Positions 52,001-59,700 of a stretch of DNA of 64,000 nucleotides are shown piece by piece. The notes beneath the pieces are model-generated. The model had not been told where the DNA came from, made no database searches, and saw only the letters and a list, made by a program, of their open reading frames with translations. Every line of letters begins with the position of its first letter. Position 1 is the stretch's first letter. This DNA is from Aptenodytes patagonicus (Eukaryota; Chordata; Aves; Sphenisciformes; Spheniscidae), in NCBI RefSeq assembly GCF_965638725.1, contig NC_134958.1, positions 18,169,464 through 18,233,463 of the forward strand, read 5' to 3'. The position numbers were made by a program, and so were the translations under genes.

Positions 52001-52405
52001 CTCACTGCATGCTTGTGTGCGACTTCAAGACCAAGAGGCCAACAGGCTGCACTGCACGCAGACTGCACAGCTTTTGTTTCCCTGTGCGACGGAGGGTTTC
52101 TAGGGGCTCTTCCGAAGCCCCTCCAGAGACGCGCAGGTGCTGGTTTACTGCCCCGCGAGGCCGGTAACCTCCAGGCGAGCGGGCGAGAAGCCCCAGGCAG
52201 AGCCCCGGGCGCCCCGCGGGCCCCGCTCCGGGCGGCCCAGACGCCGCCGCGCCGGGAGGGCAGCCCCGGCGGCGGCACCTCGGCCAGGGCCAGGGCCGGG
52301 AGGGGGAGAGCGAGCAGGTCGCTAATGGAAATAAAAGGCTGTTACCTGAGGCAGCGGCAGAAGGTAGGACTTGAAGGTGGGTTTGGGCTGCTTGAGAGAA
52401 AACAT
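15436..52405 (-). CDS. MTMR10: MTMR10, myotubularin-related protein 10 (complete, 16 coding exons)
   Basis: MTMR10 is a catalytically inactive member of the myotubularin phosphoinositide 3-phosphatase family, thought to act in the cytoplasm as a regulator or adaptor. Sixteen exons, all bounded by GT-AG, join without a frame break to 770 residues (human is about 777). The ATG at 52403-52405 starts MFSLKQPKPTF, with A at position -3. The PH-GRAM domain spans roughly residues 40-170 (exons 3-5), a Gly-rich linker is near 190-205, and the phosphatase-like domain covers about 205-560. The pseudo active loop at about 397-404 reads EEEGRDLS where active members have HCSDGWDRT, so the catalytic Cys and Arg are absent, as expected for MTMR10. 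The C-terminus ends KIWLSTETLANED. Expression probably starts in the CpG island. The gene is convergent with FAN1 and tandem with TRPM1. Confidence 0.97.
16036..16575 (-). other. MTMR10 intron 15, nothing notable
   Basis: 540 bases with no repeat or structure that I recognise. Confidence 0.8.
16576..16758 (-). CDS. MTMR10: MTMR10 coding exon 15
   Basis: 183 bases, phase 0, acceptor TTGCAG|GAA and donor AAG|GTAACT. It encodes EFAISKNIQLGDEKGLRFPC, then VWDWSLQFTSRDRLLFHNPL and the segment ending KTFKRSK, matching the late phosphatase-like domain of MTMR10 (residues about 511-571). Confidence 0.97.
16759..17669 (-). other. MTMR10 intron 14, nothing notable
   Basis: 911 bases. A-rich run near 17442-17450 only; no repeat family recognised. 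Confidence 0.8.
17670..17840 (-). CDS. MTMR10: MTMR10 coding exon 14
   Basis: 171 bases, phase 0, acceptor TTCCCAG|TCT and donor ACT|GTGAGT. It encodes SPLFLMFLDCVWQLLEQYP, AAFEFSEVYLTILYDSAR and ISLFGTFLFNCPHQRVKEST, the conserved SPVF-FLDCVWQ and FEFNE-like block of myotubularins, residues about 454-510. Confidence 0.97.
17841..19193 (-). other. MTMR10 intron 13
   Basis: 1.35 kb. A poorly defined pyrimidine-rich stretch on the plus strand (18040-18600) has the feel of an old dispersed repeat, but I cannot name a family. No exon signals with coding potential are seen. Confidence 0.7.
19194..19363 (-). CDS. MTMR10: MTMR10 coding exon 13, inactive P-loop
   Basis: 170 bases, acceptor TTCACAG|AG and donor GAG|GTAAAA. 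It encodes EEEGRDLSCLAASLIQVMLD, PYFRTIVGFQSLIQKEW and VMAGYQFLDRCNHLKRSDKE. In active myotubularins this position carries HCSDGWDRT with the nucleophilic Cys and phosphate-binding Arg. Here neither is present, while the flanking MLDPYFRTI-GF-LIQKEW block is well kept. Confidence 0.97.
19364..20238 (-). other. MTMR10 intron 12, nothing notable
   Basis: 875 bases. A plus-strand frame of 120 codons (19528-19890) has no recognisable domain and lies antisense to the intron. Confidence 0.75.
20239..20309 (-). CDS. MTMR10: MTMR10 coding exon 12
   Basis: 71 bases, acceptor GTCTAG|A and donor CAAG|GTAATA. It encodes SFLKHSAELVYMMECKHVS and VVLQ, the strand that leads into the pseudo active loop. Confidence 0.96.
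20503..20572 (-). CDS. MTMR10: MTMR10 coding exon 11
   Basis: 70 bases, acceptor TTGCAG|AG and a weaker donor AG|GTTTGT. It encodes PFEEAEEKWLSSLENTHWL and EYI, matching the WLSSLENTRWLEY segment of the family. Confidence 0.96.
20695..20825 (-). CDS. MTMR10: MTMR10 coding exon 10
   Basis: 131 bases, acceptor ACTTAG|G and donor AATG|GTATGC. It encodes ICNAITRSHPLRSDVYKSDL, then DRCLPNIQEIQAAHIKLK and QLCVN. The LPNIQEIQAA-IKLKQLC motif is characteristic of the MTMR10/11/12 branch. Confidence 0.97.
21033..21121 (-). CDS. MTMR10: MTMR10 coding exon 9
   Basis: 89 bases, acceptor ATATTAG|TTA and donor AAAG|GTAAAT. It encodes LWSWNHPNGSALVRMANIK and DVLQQRRIDQ. The W-W-HPNGSALVRM block corresponds to the WCW-H--G-AL-RM motif before the active site. 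Confidence 0.97.
21290..21377 (-). CDS. MTMR10: MTMR10 coding exon 8
   Basis: 88 bases, acceptor CCCCAAG|C and donor CCA|GTAAGT. It encodes LPEYFVVPSSLADQDLKLY and SYSFIGRRMP, the strand-rich start of the phosphatase-like domain. Confidence 0.97.
21378..21806 (-). other. MTMR10 intron 7, nothing notable
   Basis: 429 bases of ordinary sequence with no repeat recognised. Confidence 0.8.
21807..21981 (-). CDS. MTMR10: MTMR10 coding exon 7 with poly-Gly linker
   Basis: 175 bases, acceptor TTCCTAG|C and donor TTG|GTAAGT. It encodes AKKVNGIDPGGGGGGIG, SASGQQTPLFETYSDWDRE and IKRTGASEWRVCSVNEGYMI. The Gly run is written in mostly GGT codons (complement of about 21941-21958), a trinucleotide repeat likely to vary in length; human MTMR10 has a longer Gly run here. 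The YSDWDREIKRTG block is a myotubularin hallmark. Confidence 0.97.
21982..24431 (-). other. MTMR10 intron 6
   Basis: 2.45 kb with an AT palindromic tract at 22441-22488 and short A-rich runs. No LINE or SINE is recognised with confidence, and no coding exon. Confidence 0.75.
22441..22488. repeat. AT-rich inverted tract
   Basis: TA repeats on both sides of a T-run make a self-complementary AT block that could form a cruciform or a polymorphic microsatellite. Confidence 0.75.
24432..24522 (-). CDS. MTMR10: MTMR10 coding exon 6
   Basis: 91 bases, acceptor TTCCTAG|GTG and donor CCAG|GTAAGT. It encodes VCLAIAHYSQPTDLQLLFAF and EYVGEIYHDP. It links the PH-GRAM domain to the Gly-rich linker. Confidence 0.97.
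25013..25415 (-). mobile_element. Old CR1 LINE fragment, turtle/crocodile-like subfamily
   Basis: The plus strand begins AAGAACATAAGAATGGCC, ATACTGAGTCAG and AAAGGTCCAACCTAGCACTC, then GACAGTGGCCA. That is the antisense 3' end of an old amniote CR1 subfamily common in turtles and crocodilians. From about 25240 the minus strand resembles decayed reverse transcriptase sequence (AACCAACAGGGCTTTTGTAA area), with stops. The two parts may be one insertion or two. Confidence 0.7.
27164..27185 (+). repeat. G-rich tract with quadruplex pattern
   Basis: Four G-runs (4, 5, 7 and 3 bases) separated by one or two bases fit the G3+N1-7 quadruplex pattern on the plus strand. It lies in MTMR10 intron 5, so the pre-mRNA carries the C-rich complement. 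Confidence 0.7.
31235..31625 (+). mobile_element. CR1 LINE, diverged 3' fragment
   Basis: The plus strand follows the CR1 3' region: GAAGCTGGAGAGGGTCCAG, a GGGCTACCAAGATGA block, then ACATCAGGAAAAACATGCAG, TGGAACAGGTTACCCACAG and the TAGGTGATCTCCACAGGCCC ending. Many substitutions and small gaps make it older than the copy at 4.9 kb. It is antisense to MTMR10. Confidence 0.88.
33804..33946 (-). CDS. MTMR10: MTMR10 coding exon 5
   Basis: 143 bases, acceptor TTTACAG|TG and donor AAG|GTATTA. It encodes NDTKRKQKVLGPNQKLKF, NPTELIIYCKDFRIVRFRF and DEAGPESAKK. It is almost identical to the remembered mammalian exon and forms the second half of the PH-GRAM domain. Confidence 0.98.
33947..36131 (-). 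other. MTMR10 intron 4, nothing notable
   Basis: 2.2 kb with a poly-T run near 34290-34312 and no recognised mobile element. Confidence 0.75.
36132..36204 (-). CDS. MTMR10: MTMR10 coding exon 4
   Basis: 73 bases, acceptor TTTCAG|AAA and donor CACAG|GTATGT. It encodes KFHYKNLLLGEHDVPLTCIE and QIVT, the middle of the PH-GRAM domain. Confidence 0.97.
36205..37325 (-). other. MTMR10 intron 3, nothing notable
   Basis: 1.1 kb. A short TA run near 36500-36520 is the only simple repeat; no exon or mobile element is seen. Confidence 0.75.
37326..37462 (-). CDS. MTMR10: MTMR10 coding exon 3
   Basis: 137 bases, acceptor TTTTAG|GT and a weaker donor CAG|GTTTGT. It encodes EIVVNEVNFVRKCIATDTSQ, then YDLWGKLVCTNFKISFITDD and PMPLQ, the start of the PH-GRAM domain. 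Confidence 0.98.
37663..37735. repeat. A/C-rich low-complexity tract
   Basis: Runs of A interleaved with C4-C6 runs and CA steps over about 70 bases in MTMR10 intron 2. Confidence 0.75.
41884..41965. repeat. CA/TA microsatellite
   Basis: Interrupted TATACACACA and ATACACAC units with a GAGAGACAGAG interruption in the middle and ATATACATAT at the end. Confidence 0.8.
46400..46850 (+). mobile_element. Old CR1 LINE 3' region
   Basis: The plus strand runs parallel to an old amniote CR1 subfamily: ACTGGAAAATGTTCAGAGG, a GATGATTAAAGATATGGAAA block, then ACAACAAACAAAGGTAATTT, ATAATTAAACTGCTGAACTC, CTTACCAGATGAAGCTGTGG and AATTGGATAAATTCATG, all in the expected order. It is heavily diverged. It is antisense to MTMR10. 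Confidence 0.75.
46908..46946. repeat. 16-bp inverted repeat with 7-base loop
   Basis: GGACAGAACAAGCAGC (46908-46923) pairs with GCTGCTTGTCCTGTTC (46931-46946) across TGGGAGT, with one mismatch and one G-T pair. The stem is shorter than a typical miRNA precursor. No function is assigned. Confidence 0.75.
50835..50895 (-). CDS. MTMR10: MTMR10 coding exon 2
   Basis: 61 bases, acceptor TCTTCAG|GCT and donor CCAG|GTAGGC. It encodes AEDHIASEPRIKKLEPVLLP, matching the family segment SEPKIKKLEPVLLPGE. Confidence 0.96.
50896..52345 (-). other. MTMR10 intron 1
   Basis: 1.45 kb. The half next to exon 1 is CpG-rich and belongs to the promoter island; the rest is ordinary AT-rich sequence with no recognised repeat. 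Confidence 0.8.
52346..52405 (-). CDS. MTMR10: MTMR10 coding exon 1, start codon
   Basis: 60 bases from the ATG to the donor CAG|GTAACA. It encodes MFSLKQPKPTFKSYLLPLPQ, nearly the same as the mammalian N-terminus, which fixes the start. The context is GACAATGT, with A at -3 favourable and +4 T neutral. Confidence 0.95.
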
Positions 52406-52811
52406 TGTCGCTGCCGGCGGGGACCCCGGCGGGCGGGGAGGCAGCGGCGGGCCGGGCGCGGCCCAGGAGGCCCCGTCCCGCGGGGGCAGGGTGTCGACGC
52501 CCGCCGGCTCAGGCCCGGCGCCCCGCAGCCACTCGGGGCTGCGCGCTCCCAGTCACACGGCGGCGGCCCCGGCGGGCGGCGGCGGGGGCGGCCCCAGCGC
52601 ACCCTCCTTCCCCAAGGGAGGAGTCAGCCGCCTGGGCAGGCCCGGCCTGGGGCTGCCGCAACCCCTCATGGAGCCCCCCCGCGGCTCCCTCCGCCTCCCC
52701 GCAAGGGCGGCCGCCTGCCGGCCCAGCGGCTCTCTACCGCCGGCGGCGGGCGGGCGGCGGCGGCCCTGGCGGGCGGCGGGCTGAGGCGGGCTCTGCCGGG
52801 GCGGCCATATT

Positions 52812-52835
52812 GGGGGGGAGCGAGGGGGCGGGGGG
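52812..52835 (+). repeat. G-run cluster with quadruplex potential in the promoter island
   Basis: G-runs of 7, 5 and 6 bases with short spacers; the first can split to supply the fourth tract. It is on the template strand for MTMR10. Confidence 0.6.
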
Positions 52836-53511
52836 AGCGGCCTCCGTACGGCGGCGCGGAGGGCCCAAGCGGCCGCGGTCCGGCGGGGACCGTTAGCCCG
52901 CGCCGTCAGGCGAGTACTTAACGTCTTGTCCGCTTTTAATGGACACTTGCCGTAACGGCAATTCGAGCCAGCACTGTTATTTCTGACCAGACTGGCAGCG
53001 GGCTTAGGTTACCGAATCTTACCGATTCCCCGGGAGACCTCGCTCACGCCCCGTCCCCCGTCTCGGGGGTGGAGCCTCCCGAGGGCAGGCCGGGACCCCG
53101 CGGGTGGGAGCTCTTGCTCAGCACTGCCTCTGGGCAAGTGGCGAGAAATCGTCTCTCCTCCTGGCCTTCGTGAGAGAAAAGCAATCACAAATACCGGGGC
53201 CTGCGGGGGGCGATTAAAGTGAGGACTGAAGCAGAGGATTTCCACAGTTTGGCCTCTGAGCCACTTGGAGACTGCGAAACCTCTGCGTGGGGCCTGCAAA
53301 GGCAGGCTTGTATTGCGACCCAGGGTTGTCTCAGATCAGCAGTAAAATCGAGCTCCAGCATGAATCAACTACTGCTACCAAGTTCTTCTTATCATCGCAT
53401 TTCATACAAGGTGTATCACATTACAGCCATGGCATGTATGGGATCTACGGGTGAAGCCTCCAGGCTGCTGCCGCACAGTCACCCTCTTGCTCATCGCTGT
53501 AACCGTGCTGA

Positions 53512-53582
53512 CTGCTGGAGGTAGAAGCAGATCTAACACCTGTGTAATCTGCTGGAGGTGGATGCGGATCTATCTGTGTAAT
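53512..53582. repeat. Imperfect 37-base tandem duplication
   Basis: CTGCTGGAGGTAGAAGCAG (53512) and CTGCTGGAGGTGGATGCGG (53549) begin two consecutive copies that both end TGTGTAAT. The second has a small deletion. Confidence 0.75.
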
Positions 53583-55616
53583 TCCCTTTCCTAAAGCTTT
53601 CCAGGCACTCATGGATTGCTCGCTTGAGCTTCTCTAGAACATGGAAATAACGCAGTTGTCCACCTAAACTGCCAAAATCTAACACTGCTATCCTGCTCTT
53701 TTGGTAAGTAGGAAACTGAGTAACAACTCACGTTTGTTTAGTGGCCCTTGGCACCCTTAAGGGTCCATGTTGCAGGTGTTTACGTGAGCAATGACTGCAA
53801 TGAACTTGGCCTCCACAGTAGAAATACCCCGTACAAGAAGCAACAGTTTGGATGGAAATGTGGTTTATTCAAGAGCCCCAGAGTGGGACCACACGGGCCC
53901 GTCAGCTATGAGACGTAAGGAAGGTGAAGAGTCTGGGTTCTCCAGCGGGTGGTCCAAGCACAAAGGAATTAGGTAAAACCAGCCAGGCCTCTCCAGAGTT
54001 TGAAGCCAGGTCTGATACATCGGGTAGGGTAAGAAGGGCTGCTGGTTCCTGTGCCTACTGGTGCTCCCCCCACGGCTGGTGCGCCATAGTGACAGTTCCA
54101 GCTATGAGCCAAGTGTAGTTCACTGCAAGGCCCATGGTTTCAGGGCAAGAGTTGAAGGCCAGGACCTGCCAAACTAACTGCTGGTATTTGGGCACTGCAG
54201 CCTCACCTTATTAAAAAGCATGGGTTTGGTCAGCATACTGTGATTTTTCTGTAACAGCTCATGTGCAAGATAACATCAGTAAAGGCCTGCTACAGCATCT
54301 AGTGGTGTAATATCACCATGACATAAAGAACCAGAAGACTCCAGAAAAACAGACACATTTTTAGACACAAAATGACACATGCAGCACCCAGCATCAGCCG
54401 CAGGGTCAAGGTCTTCCCTTACTATCATTAATAGGAAGCACATTACATTGCATTATAGCCCCTGGGATTTTTTGGTGAAGTCAGAGGGTGAATGTTCAAT
54501 GAAAGAATAGACTTTAGGTCATAATCTGGATTCCCCAACTTAGATGAGATGCCCCACTGATGCCAGCAGGGAGGTTTGTTTGAACAGCAAGGAGGGAAAC
54601 AACCCACGGGCACTTGCCTAGGTTGAAGAAAGGAGTACGTGTGCATACGTTTAAAGCTATTCAACAGCCCAGGGGAGAACACCAGCAAGCACCTCCATAA
54701 CAGTACACTACTCTTGGACTTGCAGGTGGAGAAGATAAAAACAATCCCATTGTGTAACTTTTTTAAAACAAGTGCACCTCCTTGCACAAGGGTCCCATCT
54801 TGGTGTTGGCAGACAGCTCCCTTCACTTTATCCTGTATTTTCACACATAAGATTTTTATTTTATGCTGCAAACGTCATTGTCTAAGCGGCATTATTCAGC
54901 CTGGCATGGTCTCAGGCTCAGCCCCTGTCCATTTTAGAGTGCACTGTGCTGCAGAAGCTGCCGGTGGTGTAATGCTGAGTGCTGGCCAGCACTGTGAGAG
55001 CAAGCCACAGCTCCTCTCCTGCTGGTGACTTACCCCTTTCACAAGCTAAATCCCTTGGATGTTTGGTAACTGAGAAATACTGCGAGACTTGCCCTCATCT
55101 TTATTCTTCTTTGAAGTTTTTTGTTCATATTCAGAACATTATTGAAAGGAAATTAAAATCAGAAAAGGGGGAAGAGAAAGCGAGGGGACAAGGAAGGCAG
55201 AAACTGTCCAAATCAGCTAGGCTTGAAATTGCATATAACAGATTTGCCAGTGATATTAAAAATGACAATTATTTATACTACATCAGAAGTACAAGAGTGT
55301 TTCTGCATCAGCACAGAGCCTTCTGAGGAGTGGCTGCAAATGCAATCTCAGTCTTGAGGGAATGAGCATAGGACAGCACAAATTTCCATTAAGGAGTGCA
55401 CTGACACATTTAAATTGCAGTGCTGTTCTGAAAAGGAACAAACAAAATCAAAACTAAGCTCTCAGTAAACGTAAGCTCACAAGATTTGTGAGGATTGTTG
55501 GAACTGGTCACAAGTTGCCACTGGAAGAGTTTTATGCCAGTGGGAGGAGAAAGCTGGTTTGACAGAAGTGAGTATTTTGGAGGAGCAAGCTAATTCTGTC
55601 ACAGCTTGCAGCGGGA

Positions 55617-55790
55617 TACAAGCAGGCAGTGCAGACAGGCAGAGCAGGACAGGCACGTAGGGCAGGGTAGGCAGGCAGGGCAGGGCAGGGCAGGCCAGAC
55701 AAGGCAAGAGGGCAGGTAGGGCAGGTCAGGCTAGGCAGGCAGGACAGGCGGGTGGGGGGGCAGGGTAGGGCAGGCATGACAGGCAGGGAA
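55617..55790. repeat. GCAGG-type minisatellite
   Basis: About 170 bases built from GGCAG, GGGCAG and GGACAG units in irregular order, strongly purine-rich on the plus strand with almost no C outside the CAG steps. The minus-strand reading frames through it give Leu-Pro-Cys-Pro-Ala repeats and are artefacts. Confidence 0.85.
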
Positions 55791-56469
55791 ATCCTCTGGA
55801 TCCCCTGACTCCTTTTTGGCAATGCACTCAACTGCCTGCCCATCTCCAACCATCCCGGCTTGCCTTACTTGCTCACTTTTTTCAAACAGTTCTGCTAAAC
55901 CAGAGGTTTCTGAGAATGCCTTTGTTCTGTGAGAACAGTCTTGAAAGAATAGTGGGAAGCTAGCTATGCAACAAAGCCAGCTGAACTGAAAAGACTGCAG
56001 TTGTCTATTTTTACTCTCATTAATTTAAAAAATACCATTTTTTTACTCAGTGCAGTTATTTTCCTTGCCTCAGCATTAAGTTATTCAGTGATATCTCCTA
56101 TGTGCTAGACTGACCTTACACTTGTCCACTGTCATGGCCCTCCCAGAACCAGCTTGGCCTGCTCTCCTGGTGGTATCACACCTCACATGCTGTGTCGCAG
56201 TTTCCTGGGGCCTCTTTTTACATACATTGCAAATTGTTTGTAACAGTGAAGATAATCATCTGCTTAGCTAATGTTATGGTGCATAACCTGCTGTATTTAC
56301 TGCACATCAGATTAGGAATCTTCCTAAAAGCTCTGGTACAACCTCACAAGACAGCTCTGTGGTTGGGGAAGTACTTTGGCCTGTGCAATGCATGAGGGCT
56401 GGGGTTAAATCAGAACGGATTTTCATAAAGGTCTCTTTTGATCTCTCAGCAGATTAGAGAATGGCTTTC

Positions 56470-56578
56470 ATTAGACATGTTCAAGAACAGGTTAGACCAC
56501 CATCTGCCACTGATGCTATCAACATTGCTGAACTTGCCTCAGTGTAGATGATCTCTTCCAGGCCTGTATTTCTATGGC
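56470..56578 (+). mobile_element. CR1 LINE, short 3' end
   Basis: The plus strand reads TGTTCAAGAACAGGTTAGAC, then ATCTGCCACTGATGCTAT, CTTGCCTCAGTGTAGATG and ATGATCTCTTCCAGGCCTG, ending TTTCTATGG. This is the usual closing stretch of older CR1 copies. Confidence 0.75.
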
Positions 56579-56664
56579 AACTTAGGTGTTTTCATAGCTT
56601 TCTGAAGAATGGTTCAATTATTGGTTTGAACTCCAAGACACAAAGACATACGTGTTGTCTGATT

Positions 56665-56735
56665 TCACAGATGAGCTATGTGCCCAGAGCTACAGCAAGT
56701 ATGTGGCAAGTCTGCGAAGTCAGGGATTCACTGAT
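56665..56735 (+). repeat. Possible MIR-like SINE remnant
   Basis: A TTTCACAGATGAG block is followed by ACAGCAAGTATGTGGCA and CAGGGATTC in the order of the MIR consensus. It directly follows the CR1 end. Divergence is high, so this is tentative. Confidence 0.35.
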
Positions 56736-59700
56736 GAAAGTCTGTTCTATTTTTCACTGAAAGCGTTACGGTTTATTACTTTACCTGGACACCTCCCTAC
56801 TCCTGCACTCAATAGTTTGCACACCAAGTTGCCTCAGCCTGCACTCAGAAGTGTGGGACTTTTGCTGGGGACTTGCGAGGAAGCCAGCCCTACAGGTCTG
56901 TATTACGTCATATAGAAGAAAAACATTATGCCTTAAATTTATTAAGCAGTTGAAAAAAAATCTCTTTCCTGAGTGTCCTTGATGAAGATCCAGCAGAATA
57001 ATATTTAAAATGTGATTATTTATATAAAACAGCAACTTTGATAGTCGTGGCCAAAGATACACAAAAGATATGAAAACTATGCAAAGGTTTTAGTTTCTTG
57101 AGGTATCTCAGGATAAACGCCTCCTTTTCAAGGCACGTCTGTGAAGTGGAGGTAGTATTCTCAGTGTGGAGATTTAATGATGTTGAACTTTGCTATGTTA
57201 CATAAGGGTACTTTTCTTGTTAATCATTATGTAGGTATTACTTGCCTAGAGTTATTTGGAGCTATTCATTGGTACAATGTTCCACCTTTGCTTGGGCTAT
57301 TTTACATAGGTATTGTGATAGTGACCATCAGATTACCAGCGCTCCTAAAGTAGAATCTAACCTTTTTCCATGGCCATTTTTGAAGGCTGTTGGTCTGCGC
57401 AGATAATAGATTGCTGAGCATAGCAGTCCAATTAGTGCAAGAAAAGGGAGATGCTTGCATCTAGAATCATGCAGGATGAAGCGCTGTGGTTTCATAGGGG
57501 TTTTAATGTTGTAGAGACAAAAGAGGAGCAGGCAGATGACATTATGCAACTCCTTTTTCATTAACTGTAACACCAAGCAAAAGGTGGATACAGGCACTTA
57601 AATATTTTGGCTGAACAACGGCAAAGAACAGTGTAAAGCCTATTATCAAGACATACCTTACATCCATTGTAAAGATACAGGGCATCAACCATAAAGCACC
57701 ATGCCACGTCAAATTTTGTTTCTACAGATAAGGCCAAAAGTTAAAAAAAGCAAAAGAAGATTGCGGTATTAAGGAAATCTGTAGTTCTTGTCTCACTTCT
57801 CCCAAAGCTTGCGGTTTGTCAGCCTGCAATCCAAACTATTGCTGTGTACTGTTTTTTGACTATCCCAACCCCTCTGGACCCTGGCACCAGTTGAAATGGG
57901 CATTAAATGGCTGTATCGAGCAGGTCTTTACACCTGTTTTACCTTTCTGTCTGATGCTGGATCCCAATAGGGGATCAAAATCCACAATTAGGCTGAAATA
58001 TTCAGCTCAGGTGACCACTGCACGCAGTAGAGCATTTATCTGCAGTGGCTGTAGTGAGAGGAAAACACCTCTAGGGCTAATGTAGCCTCGCAGCCCTGTA
58101 AATAGAGTATTGTCACTGCTAGTAACAGGCCACAGGCTTTGTGCTGACTTTGTAAGGCCTCAGGACTGAGGCTTGTCAGGATTGCTTTGTCTGAATTTGC
58201 CTTAACCTGCCTCAAGGTGTCCCTTCATTTGTTTAGCTGTGAAAGCAGTTTTACTAATGACCAGGAAATTCAGGTGTAATTGTAGGATTTGAAGGCCAAT
58301 GAAGAAAAACAAGATGTAAAGTTGGTAGCAAACATAAAAATGCCCCTAAGCAAGCAAAAAAAAAAGGAAAAAGAAACCAACATCATCAACATCATGCTCA
58401 CCGTAGTGAAGGACCTGGGATGCTGACAGCTGACAATATTTCCTCACTACCCCCACTGCAGCCACTGACCGTTAGACCCAAAGTATCAGTGCAAGTGTGA
58501 GCATAACATCAAAAAAAAGGGGTATATAGTAGGAAGTGTGCATATATCAATTTTACCTTATTGGTTTTTTTCCTGTAGTAGTATAGTAGTATTCTTTTCT
58601 CTCTTCTTGTCTCTCCTCTCTTGTAATTAGATCTAGACTAATATTAATTCATATATTAGACTGTTAAAATTTGTTACACTAACAATAAATTTCTGACTTT
58701 ACATACAAGGTGTGTCTCCTTTTTGCTTGTAACAAGCTTTTGAGTGTAATACTAGTTCAACTAGAAGTGACCAGTCAGACAGGACAGTGGTGCAGAAGTG
58801 ATATGCTGGCAATGGCACTAGCAGGTGGGACCCCAGCAATGTGTCCAAGTGGTGCTGCCACTCTGAAAACTCACCTCCTCCATAGCAAGTGCTGAGCAGC
58901 AAACTGGCTTTGTGTCAGTGGGTTAACAACCCAGAACACCTGTAACAGGGCACAATCCTGTGGATCTTGCAGATCTGATGAAATAATCCTGTTGACATCC
59001 TTGGTCATGCACCCTCCTCATGTTCCTGTTTTCTGACCAGGCCTTACAGGTACTTGTACTCTTTTAATTTGTATTTAGAAGGACAGATATACATTTTGCC
59101 AAAGACAATAGTCAAGCCCAGAACCTAGGAAAGCATCCAAAGAAGCAGTATGGAGAAATCATAGTTGGAAGGTTTCAATGGCTACTTTAATTGATTACTA
59201 AATAATATGGAAAATGGACTTTCTTGGTTCTCAGGTATCGAAATCCAGCGTCTAAAATGGAAAGAGTGACTCTGCAATAGGAGAGGCTTGCAAGAGCAAA
59301 GTCAAGCTAGTCCCAGAATGATGCAATGTAAAAAGGGGTAACTCATGGAATCAGCTCGTATAGTTAAGAACCTGCCTATGTGAATATTACAATTAGTCAC
59401 TGTGTTTAAAACATTTGCCTTGAGGGAGAGGGAAATATCTGTATTGCAAGATACTGTAAGGTGAACAAACTTAAATTACCTCAGTGTAATGTCTCTGCAT
59501 AGACATAGCCTTAGAGTACATACTCTTTAGGCTTGACCTGGTTCAGTATCGATCAAGCACATAATAAAAAATGGTAAGTGGAATTCACAGTGCCACTGCT
59601 GTGGAGTCACCACAAACTTAGCAGCAGGAGGGATGCATCTTCCTGAAAAGTAGTATTAAACATGCCTCTTCAGAAACGCAAATTCTGTGCTTGCATCCTT

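Larger units (their letters stand above)
52130..53110. promoter_or_regulatory. CpG island, MTMR10 promoter and 5' UTR
   Basis: Roughly 1 kb of very GC-rich DNA with undepleted CpG, in sharp contrast to the AT-rich flanks, centred on MTMR10 exon 1. It includes GC-box-like GGGGCGGGG sequence near 52824-52835 and a CCATATT core resembling YY1 sites at 52805-52811. The transcription start is not visible from sequence; it should lie between 52406 and about 52900 on the minus strand. A divergent plus-strand noncoding transcript is possible but not shown. Confidence 0.85.

Noticed and set aside
52013..52921. 302-codon open frame on the plus strand in the CpG island
   Set aside because: The frame stays open because the DNA is GC-rich. 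Its translation is Arg/Gly/Pro/Ala-rich without any domain, and MTMR10 exon 1 lies on the opposite strand within it.
54443..54871. 142-codon minus-strand frame between MTMR10 and TRPM1
   Set aside because: It overlaps another long frame on the other strand (54639-55028), and neither resembles a known protein.
55477..55849. Leu/Pro/Cys-rich frames on the minus strand
   Set aside because: They are translations of the GCAGG minisatellite.
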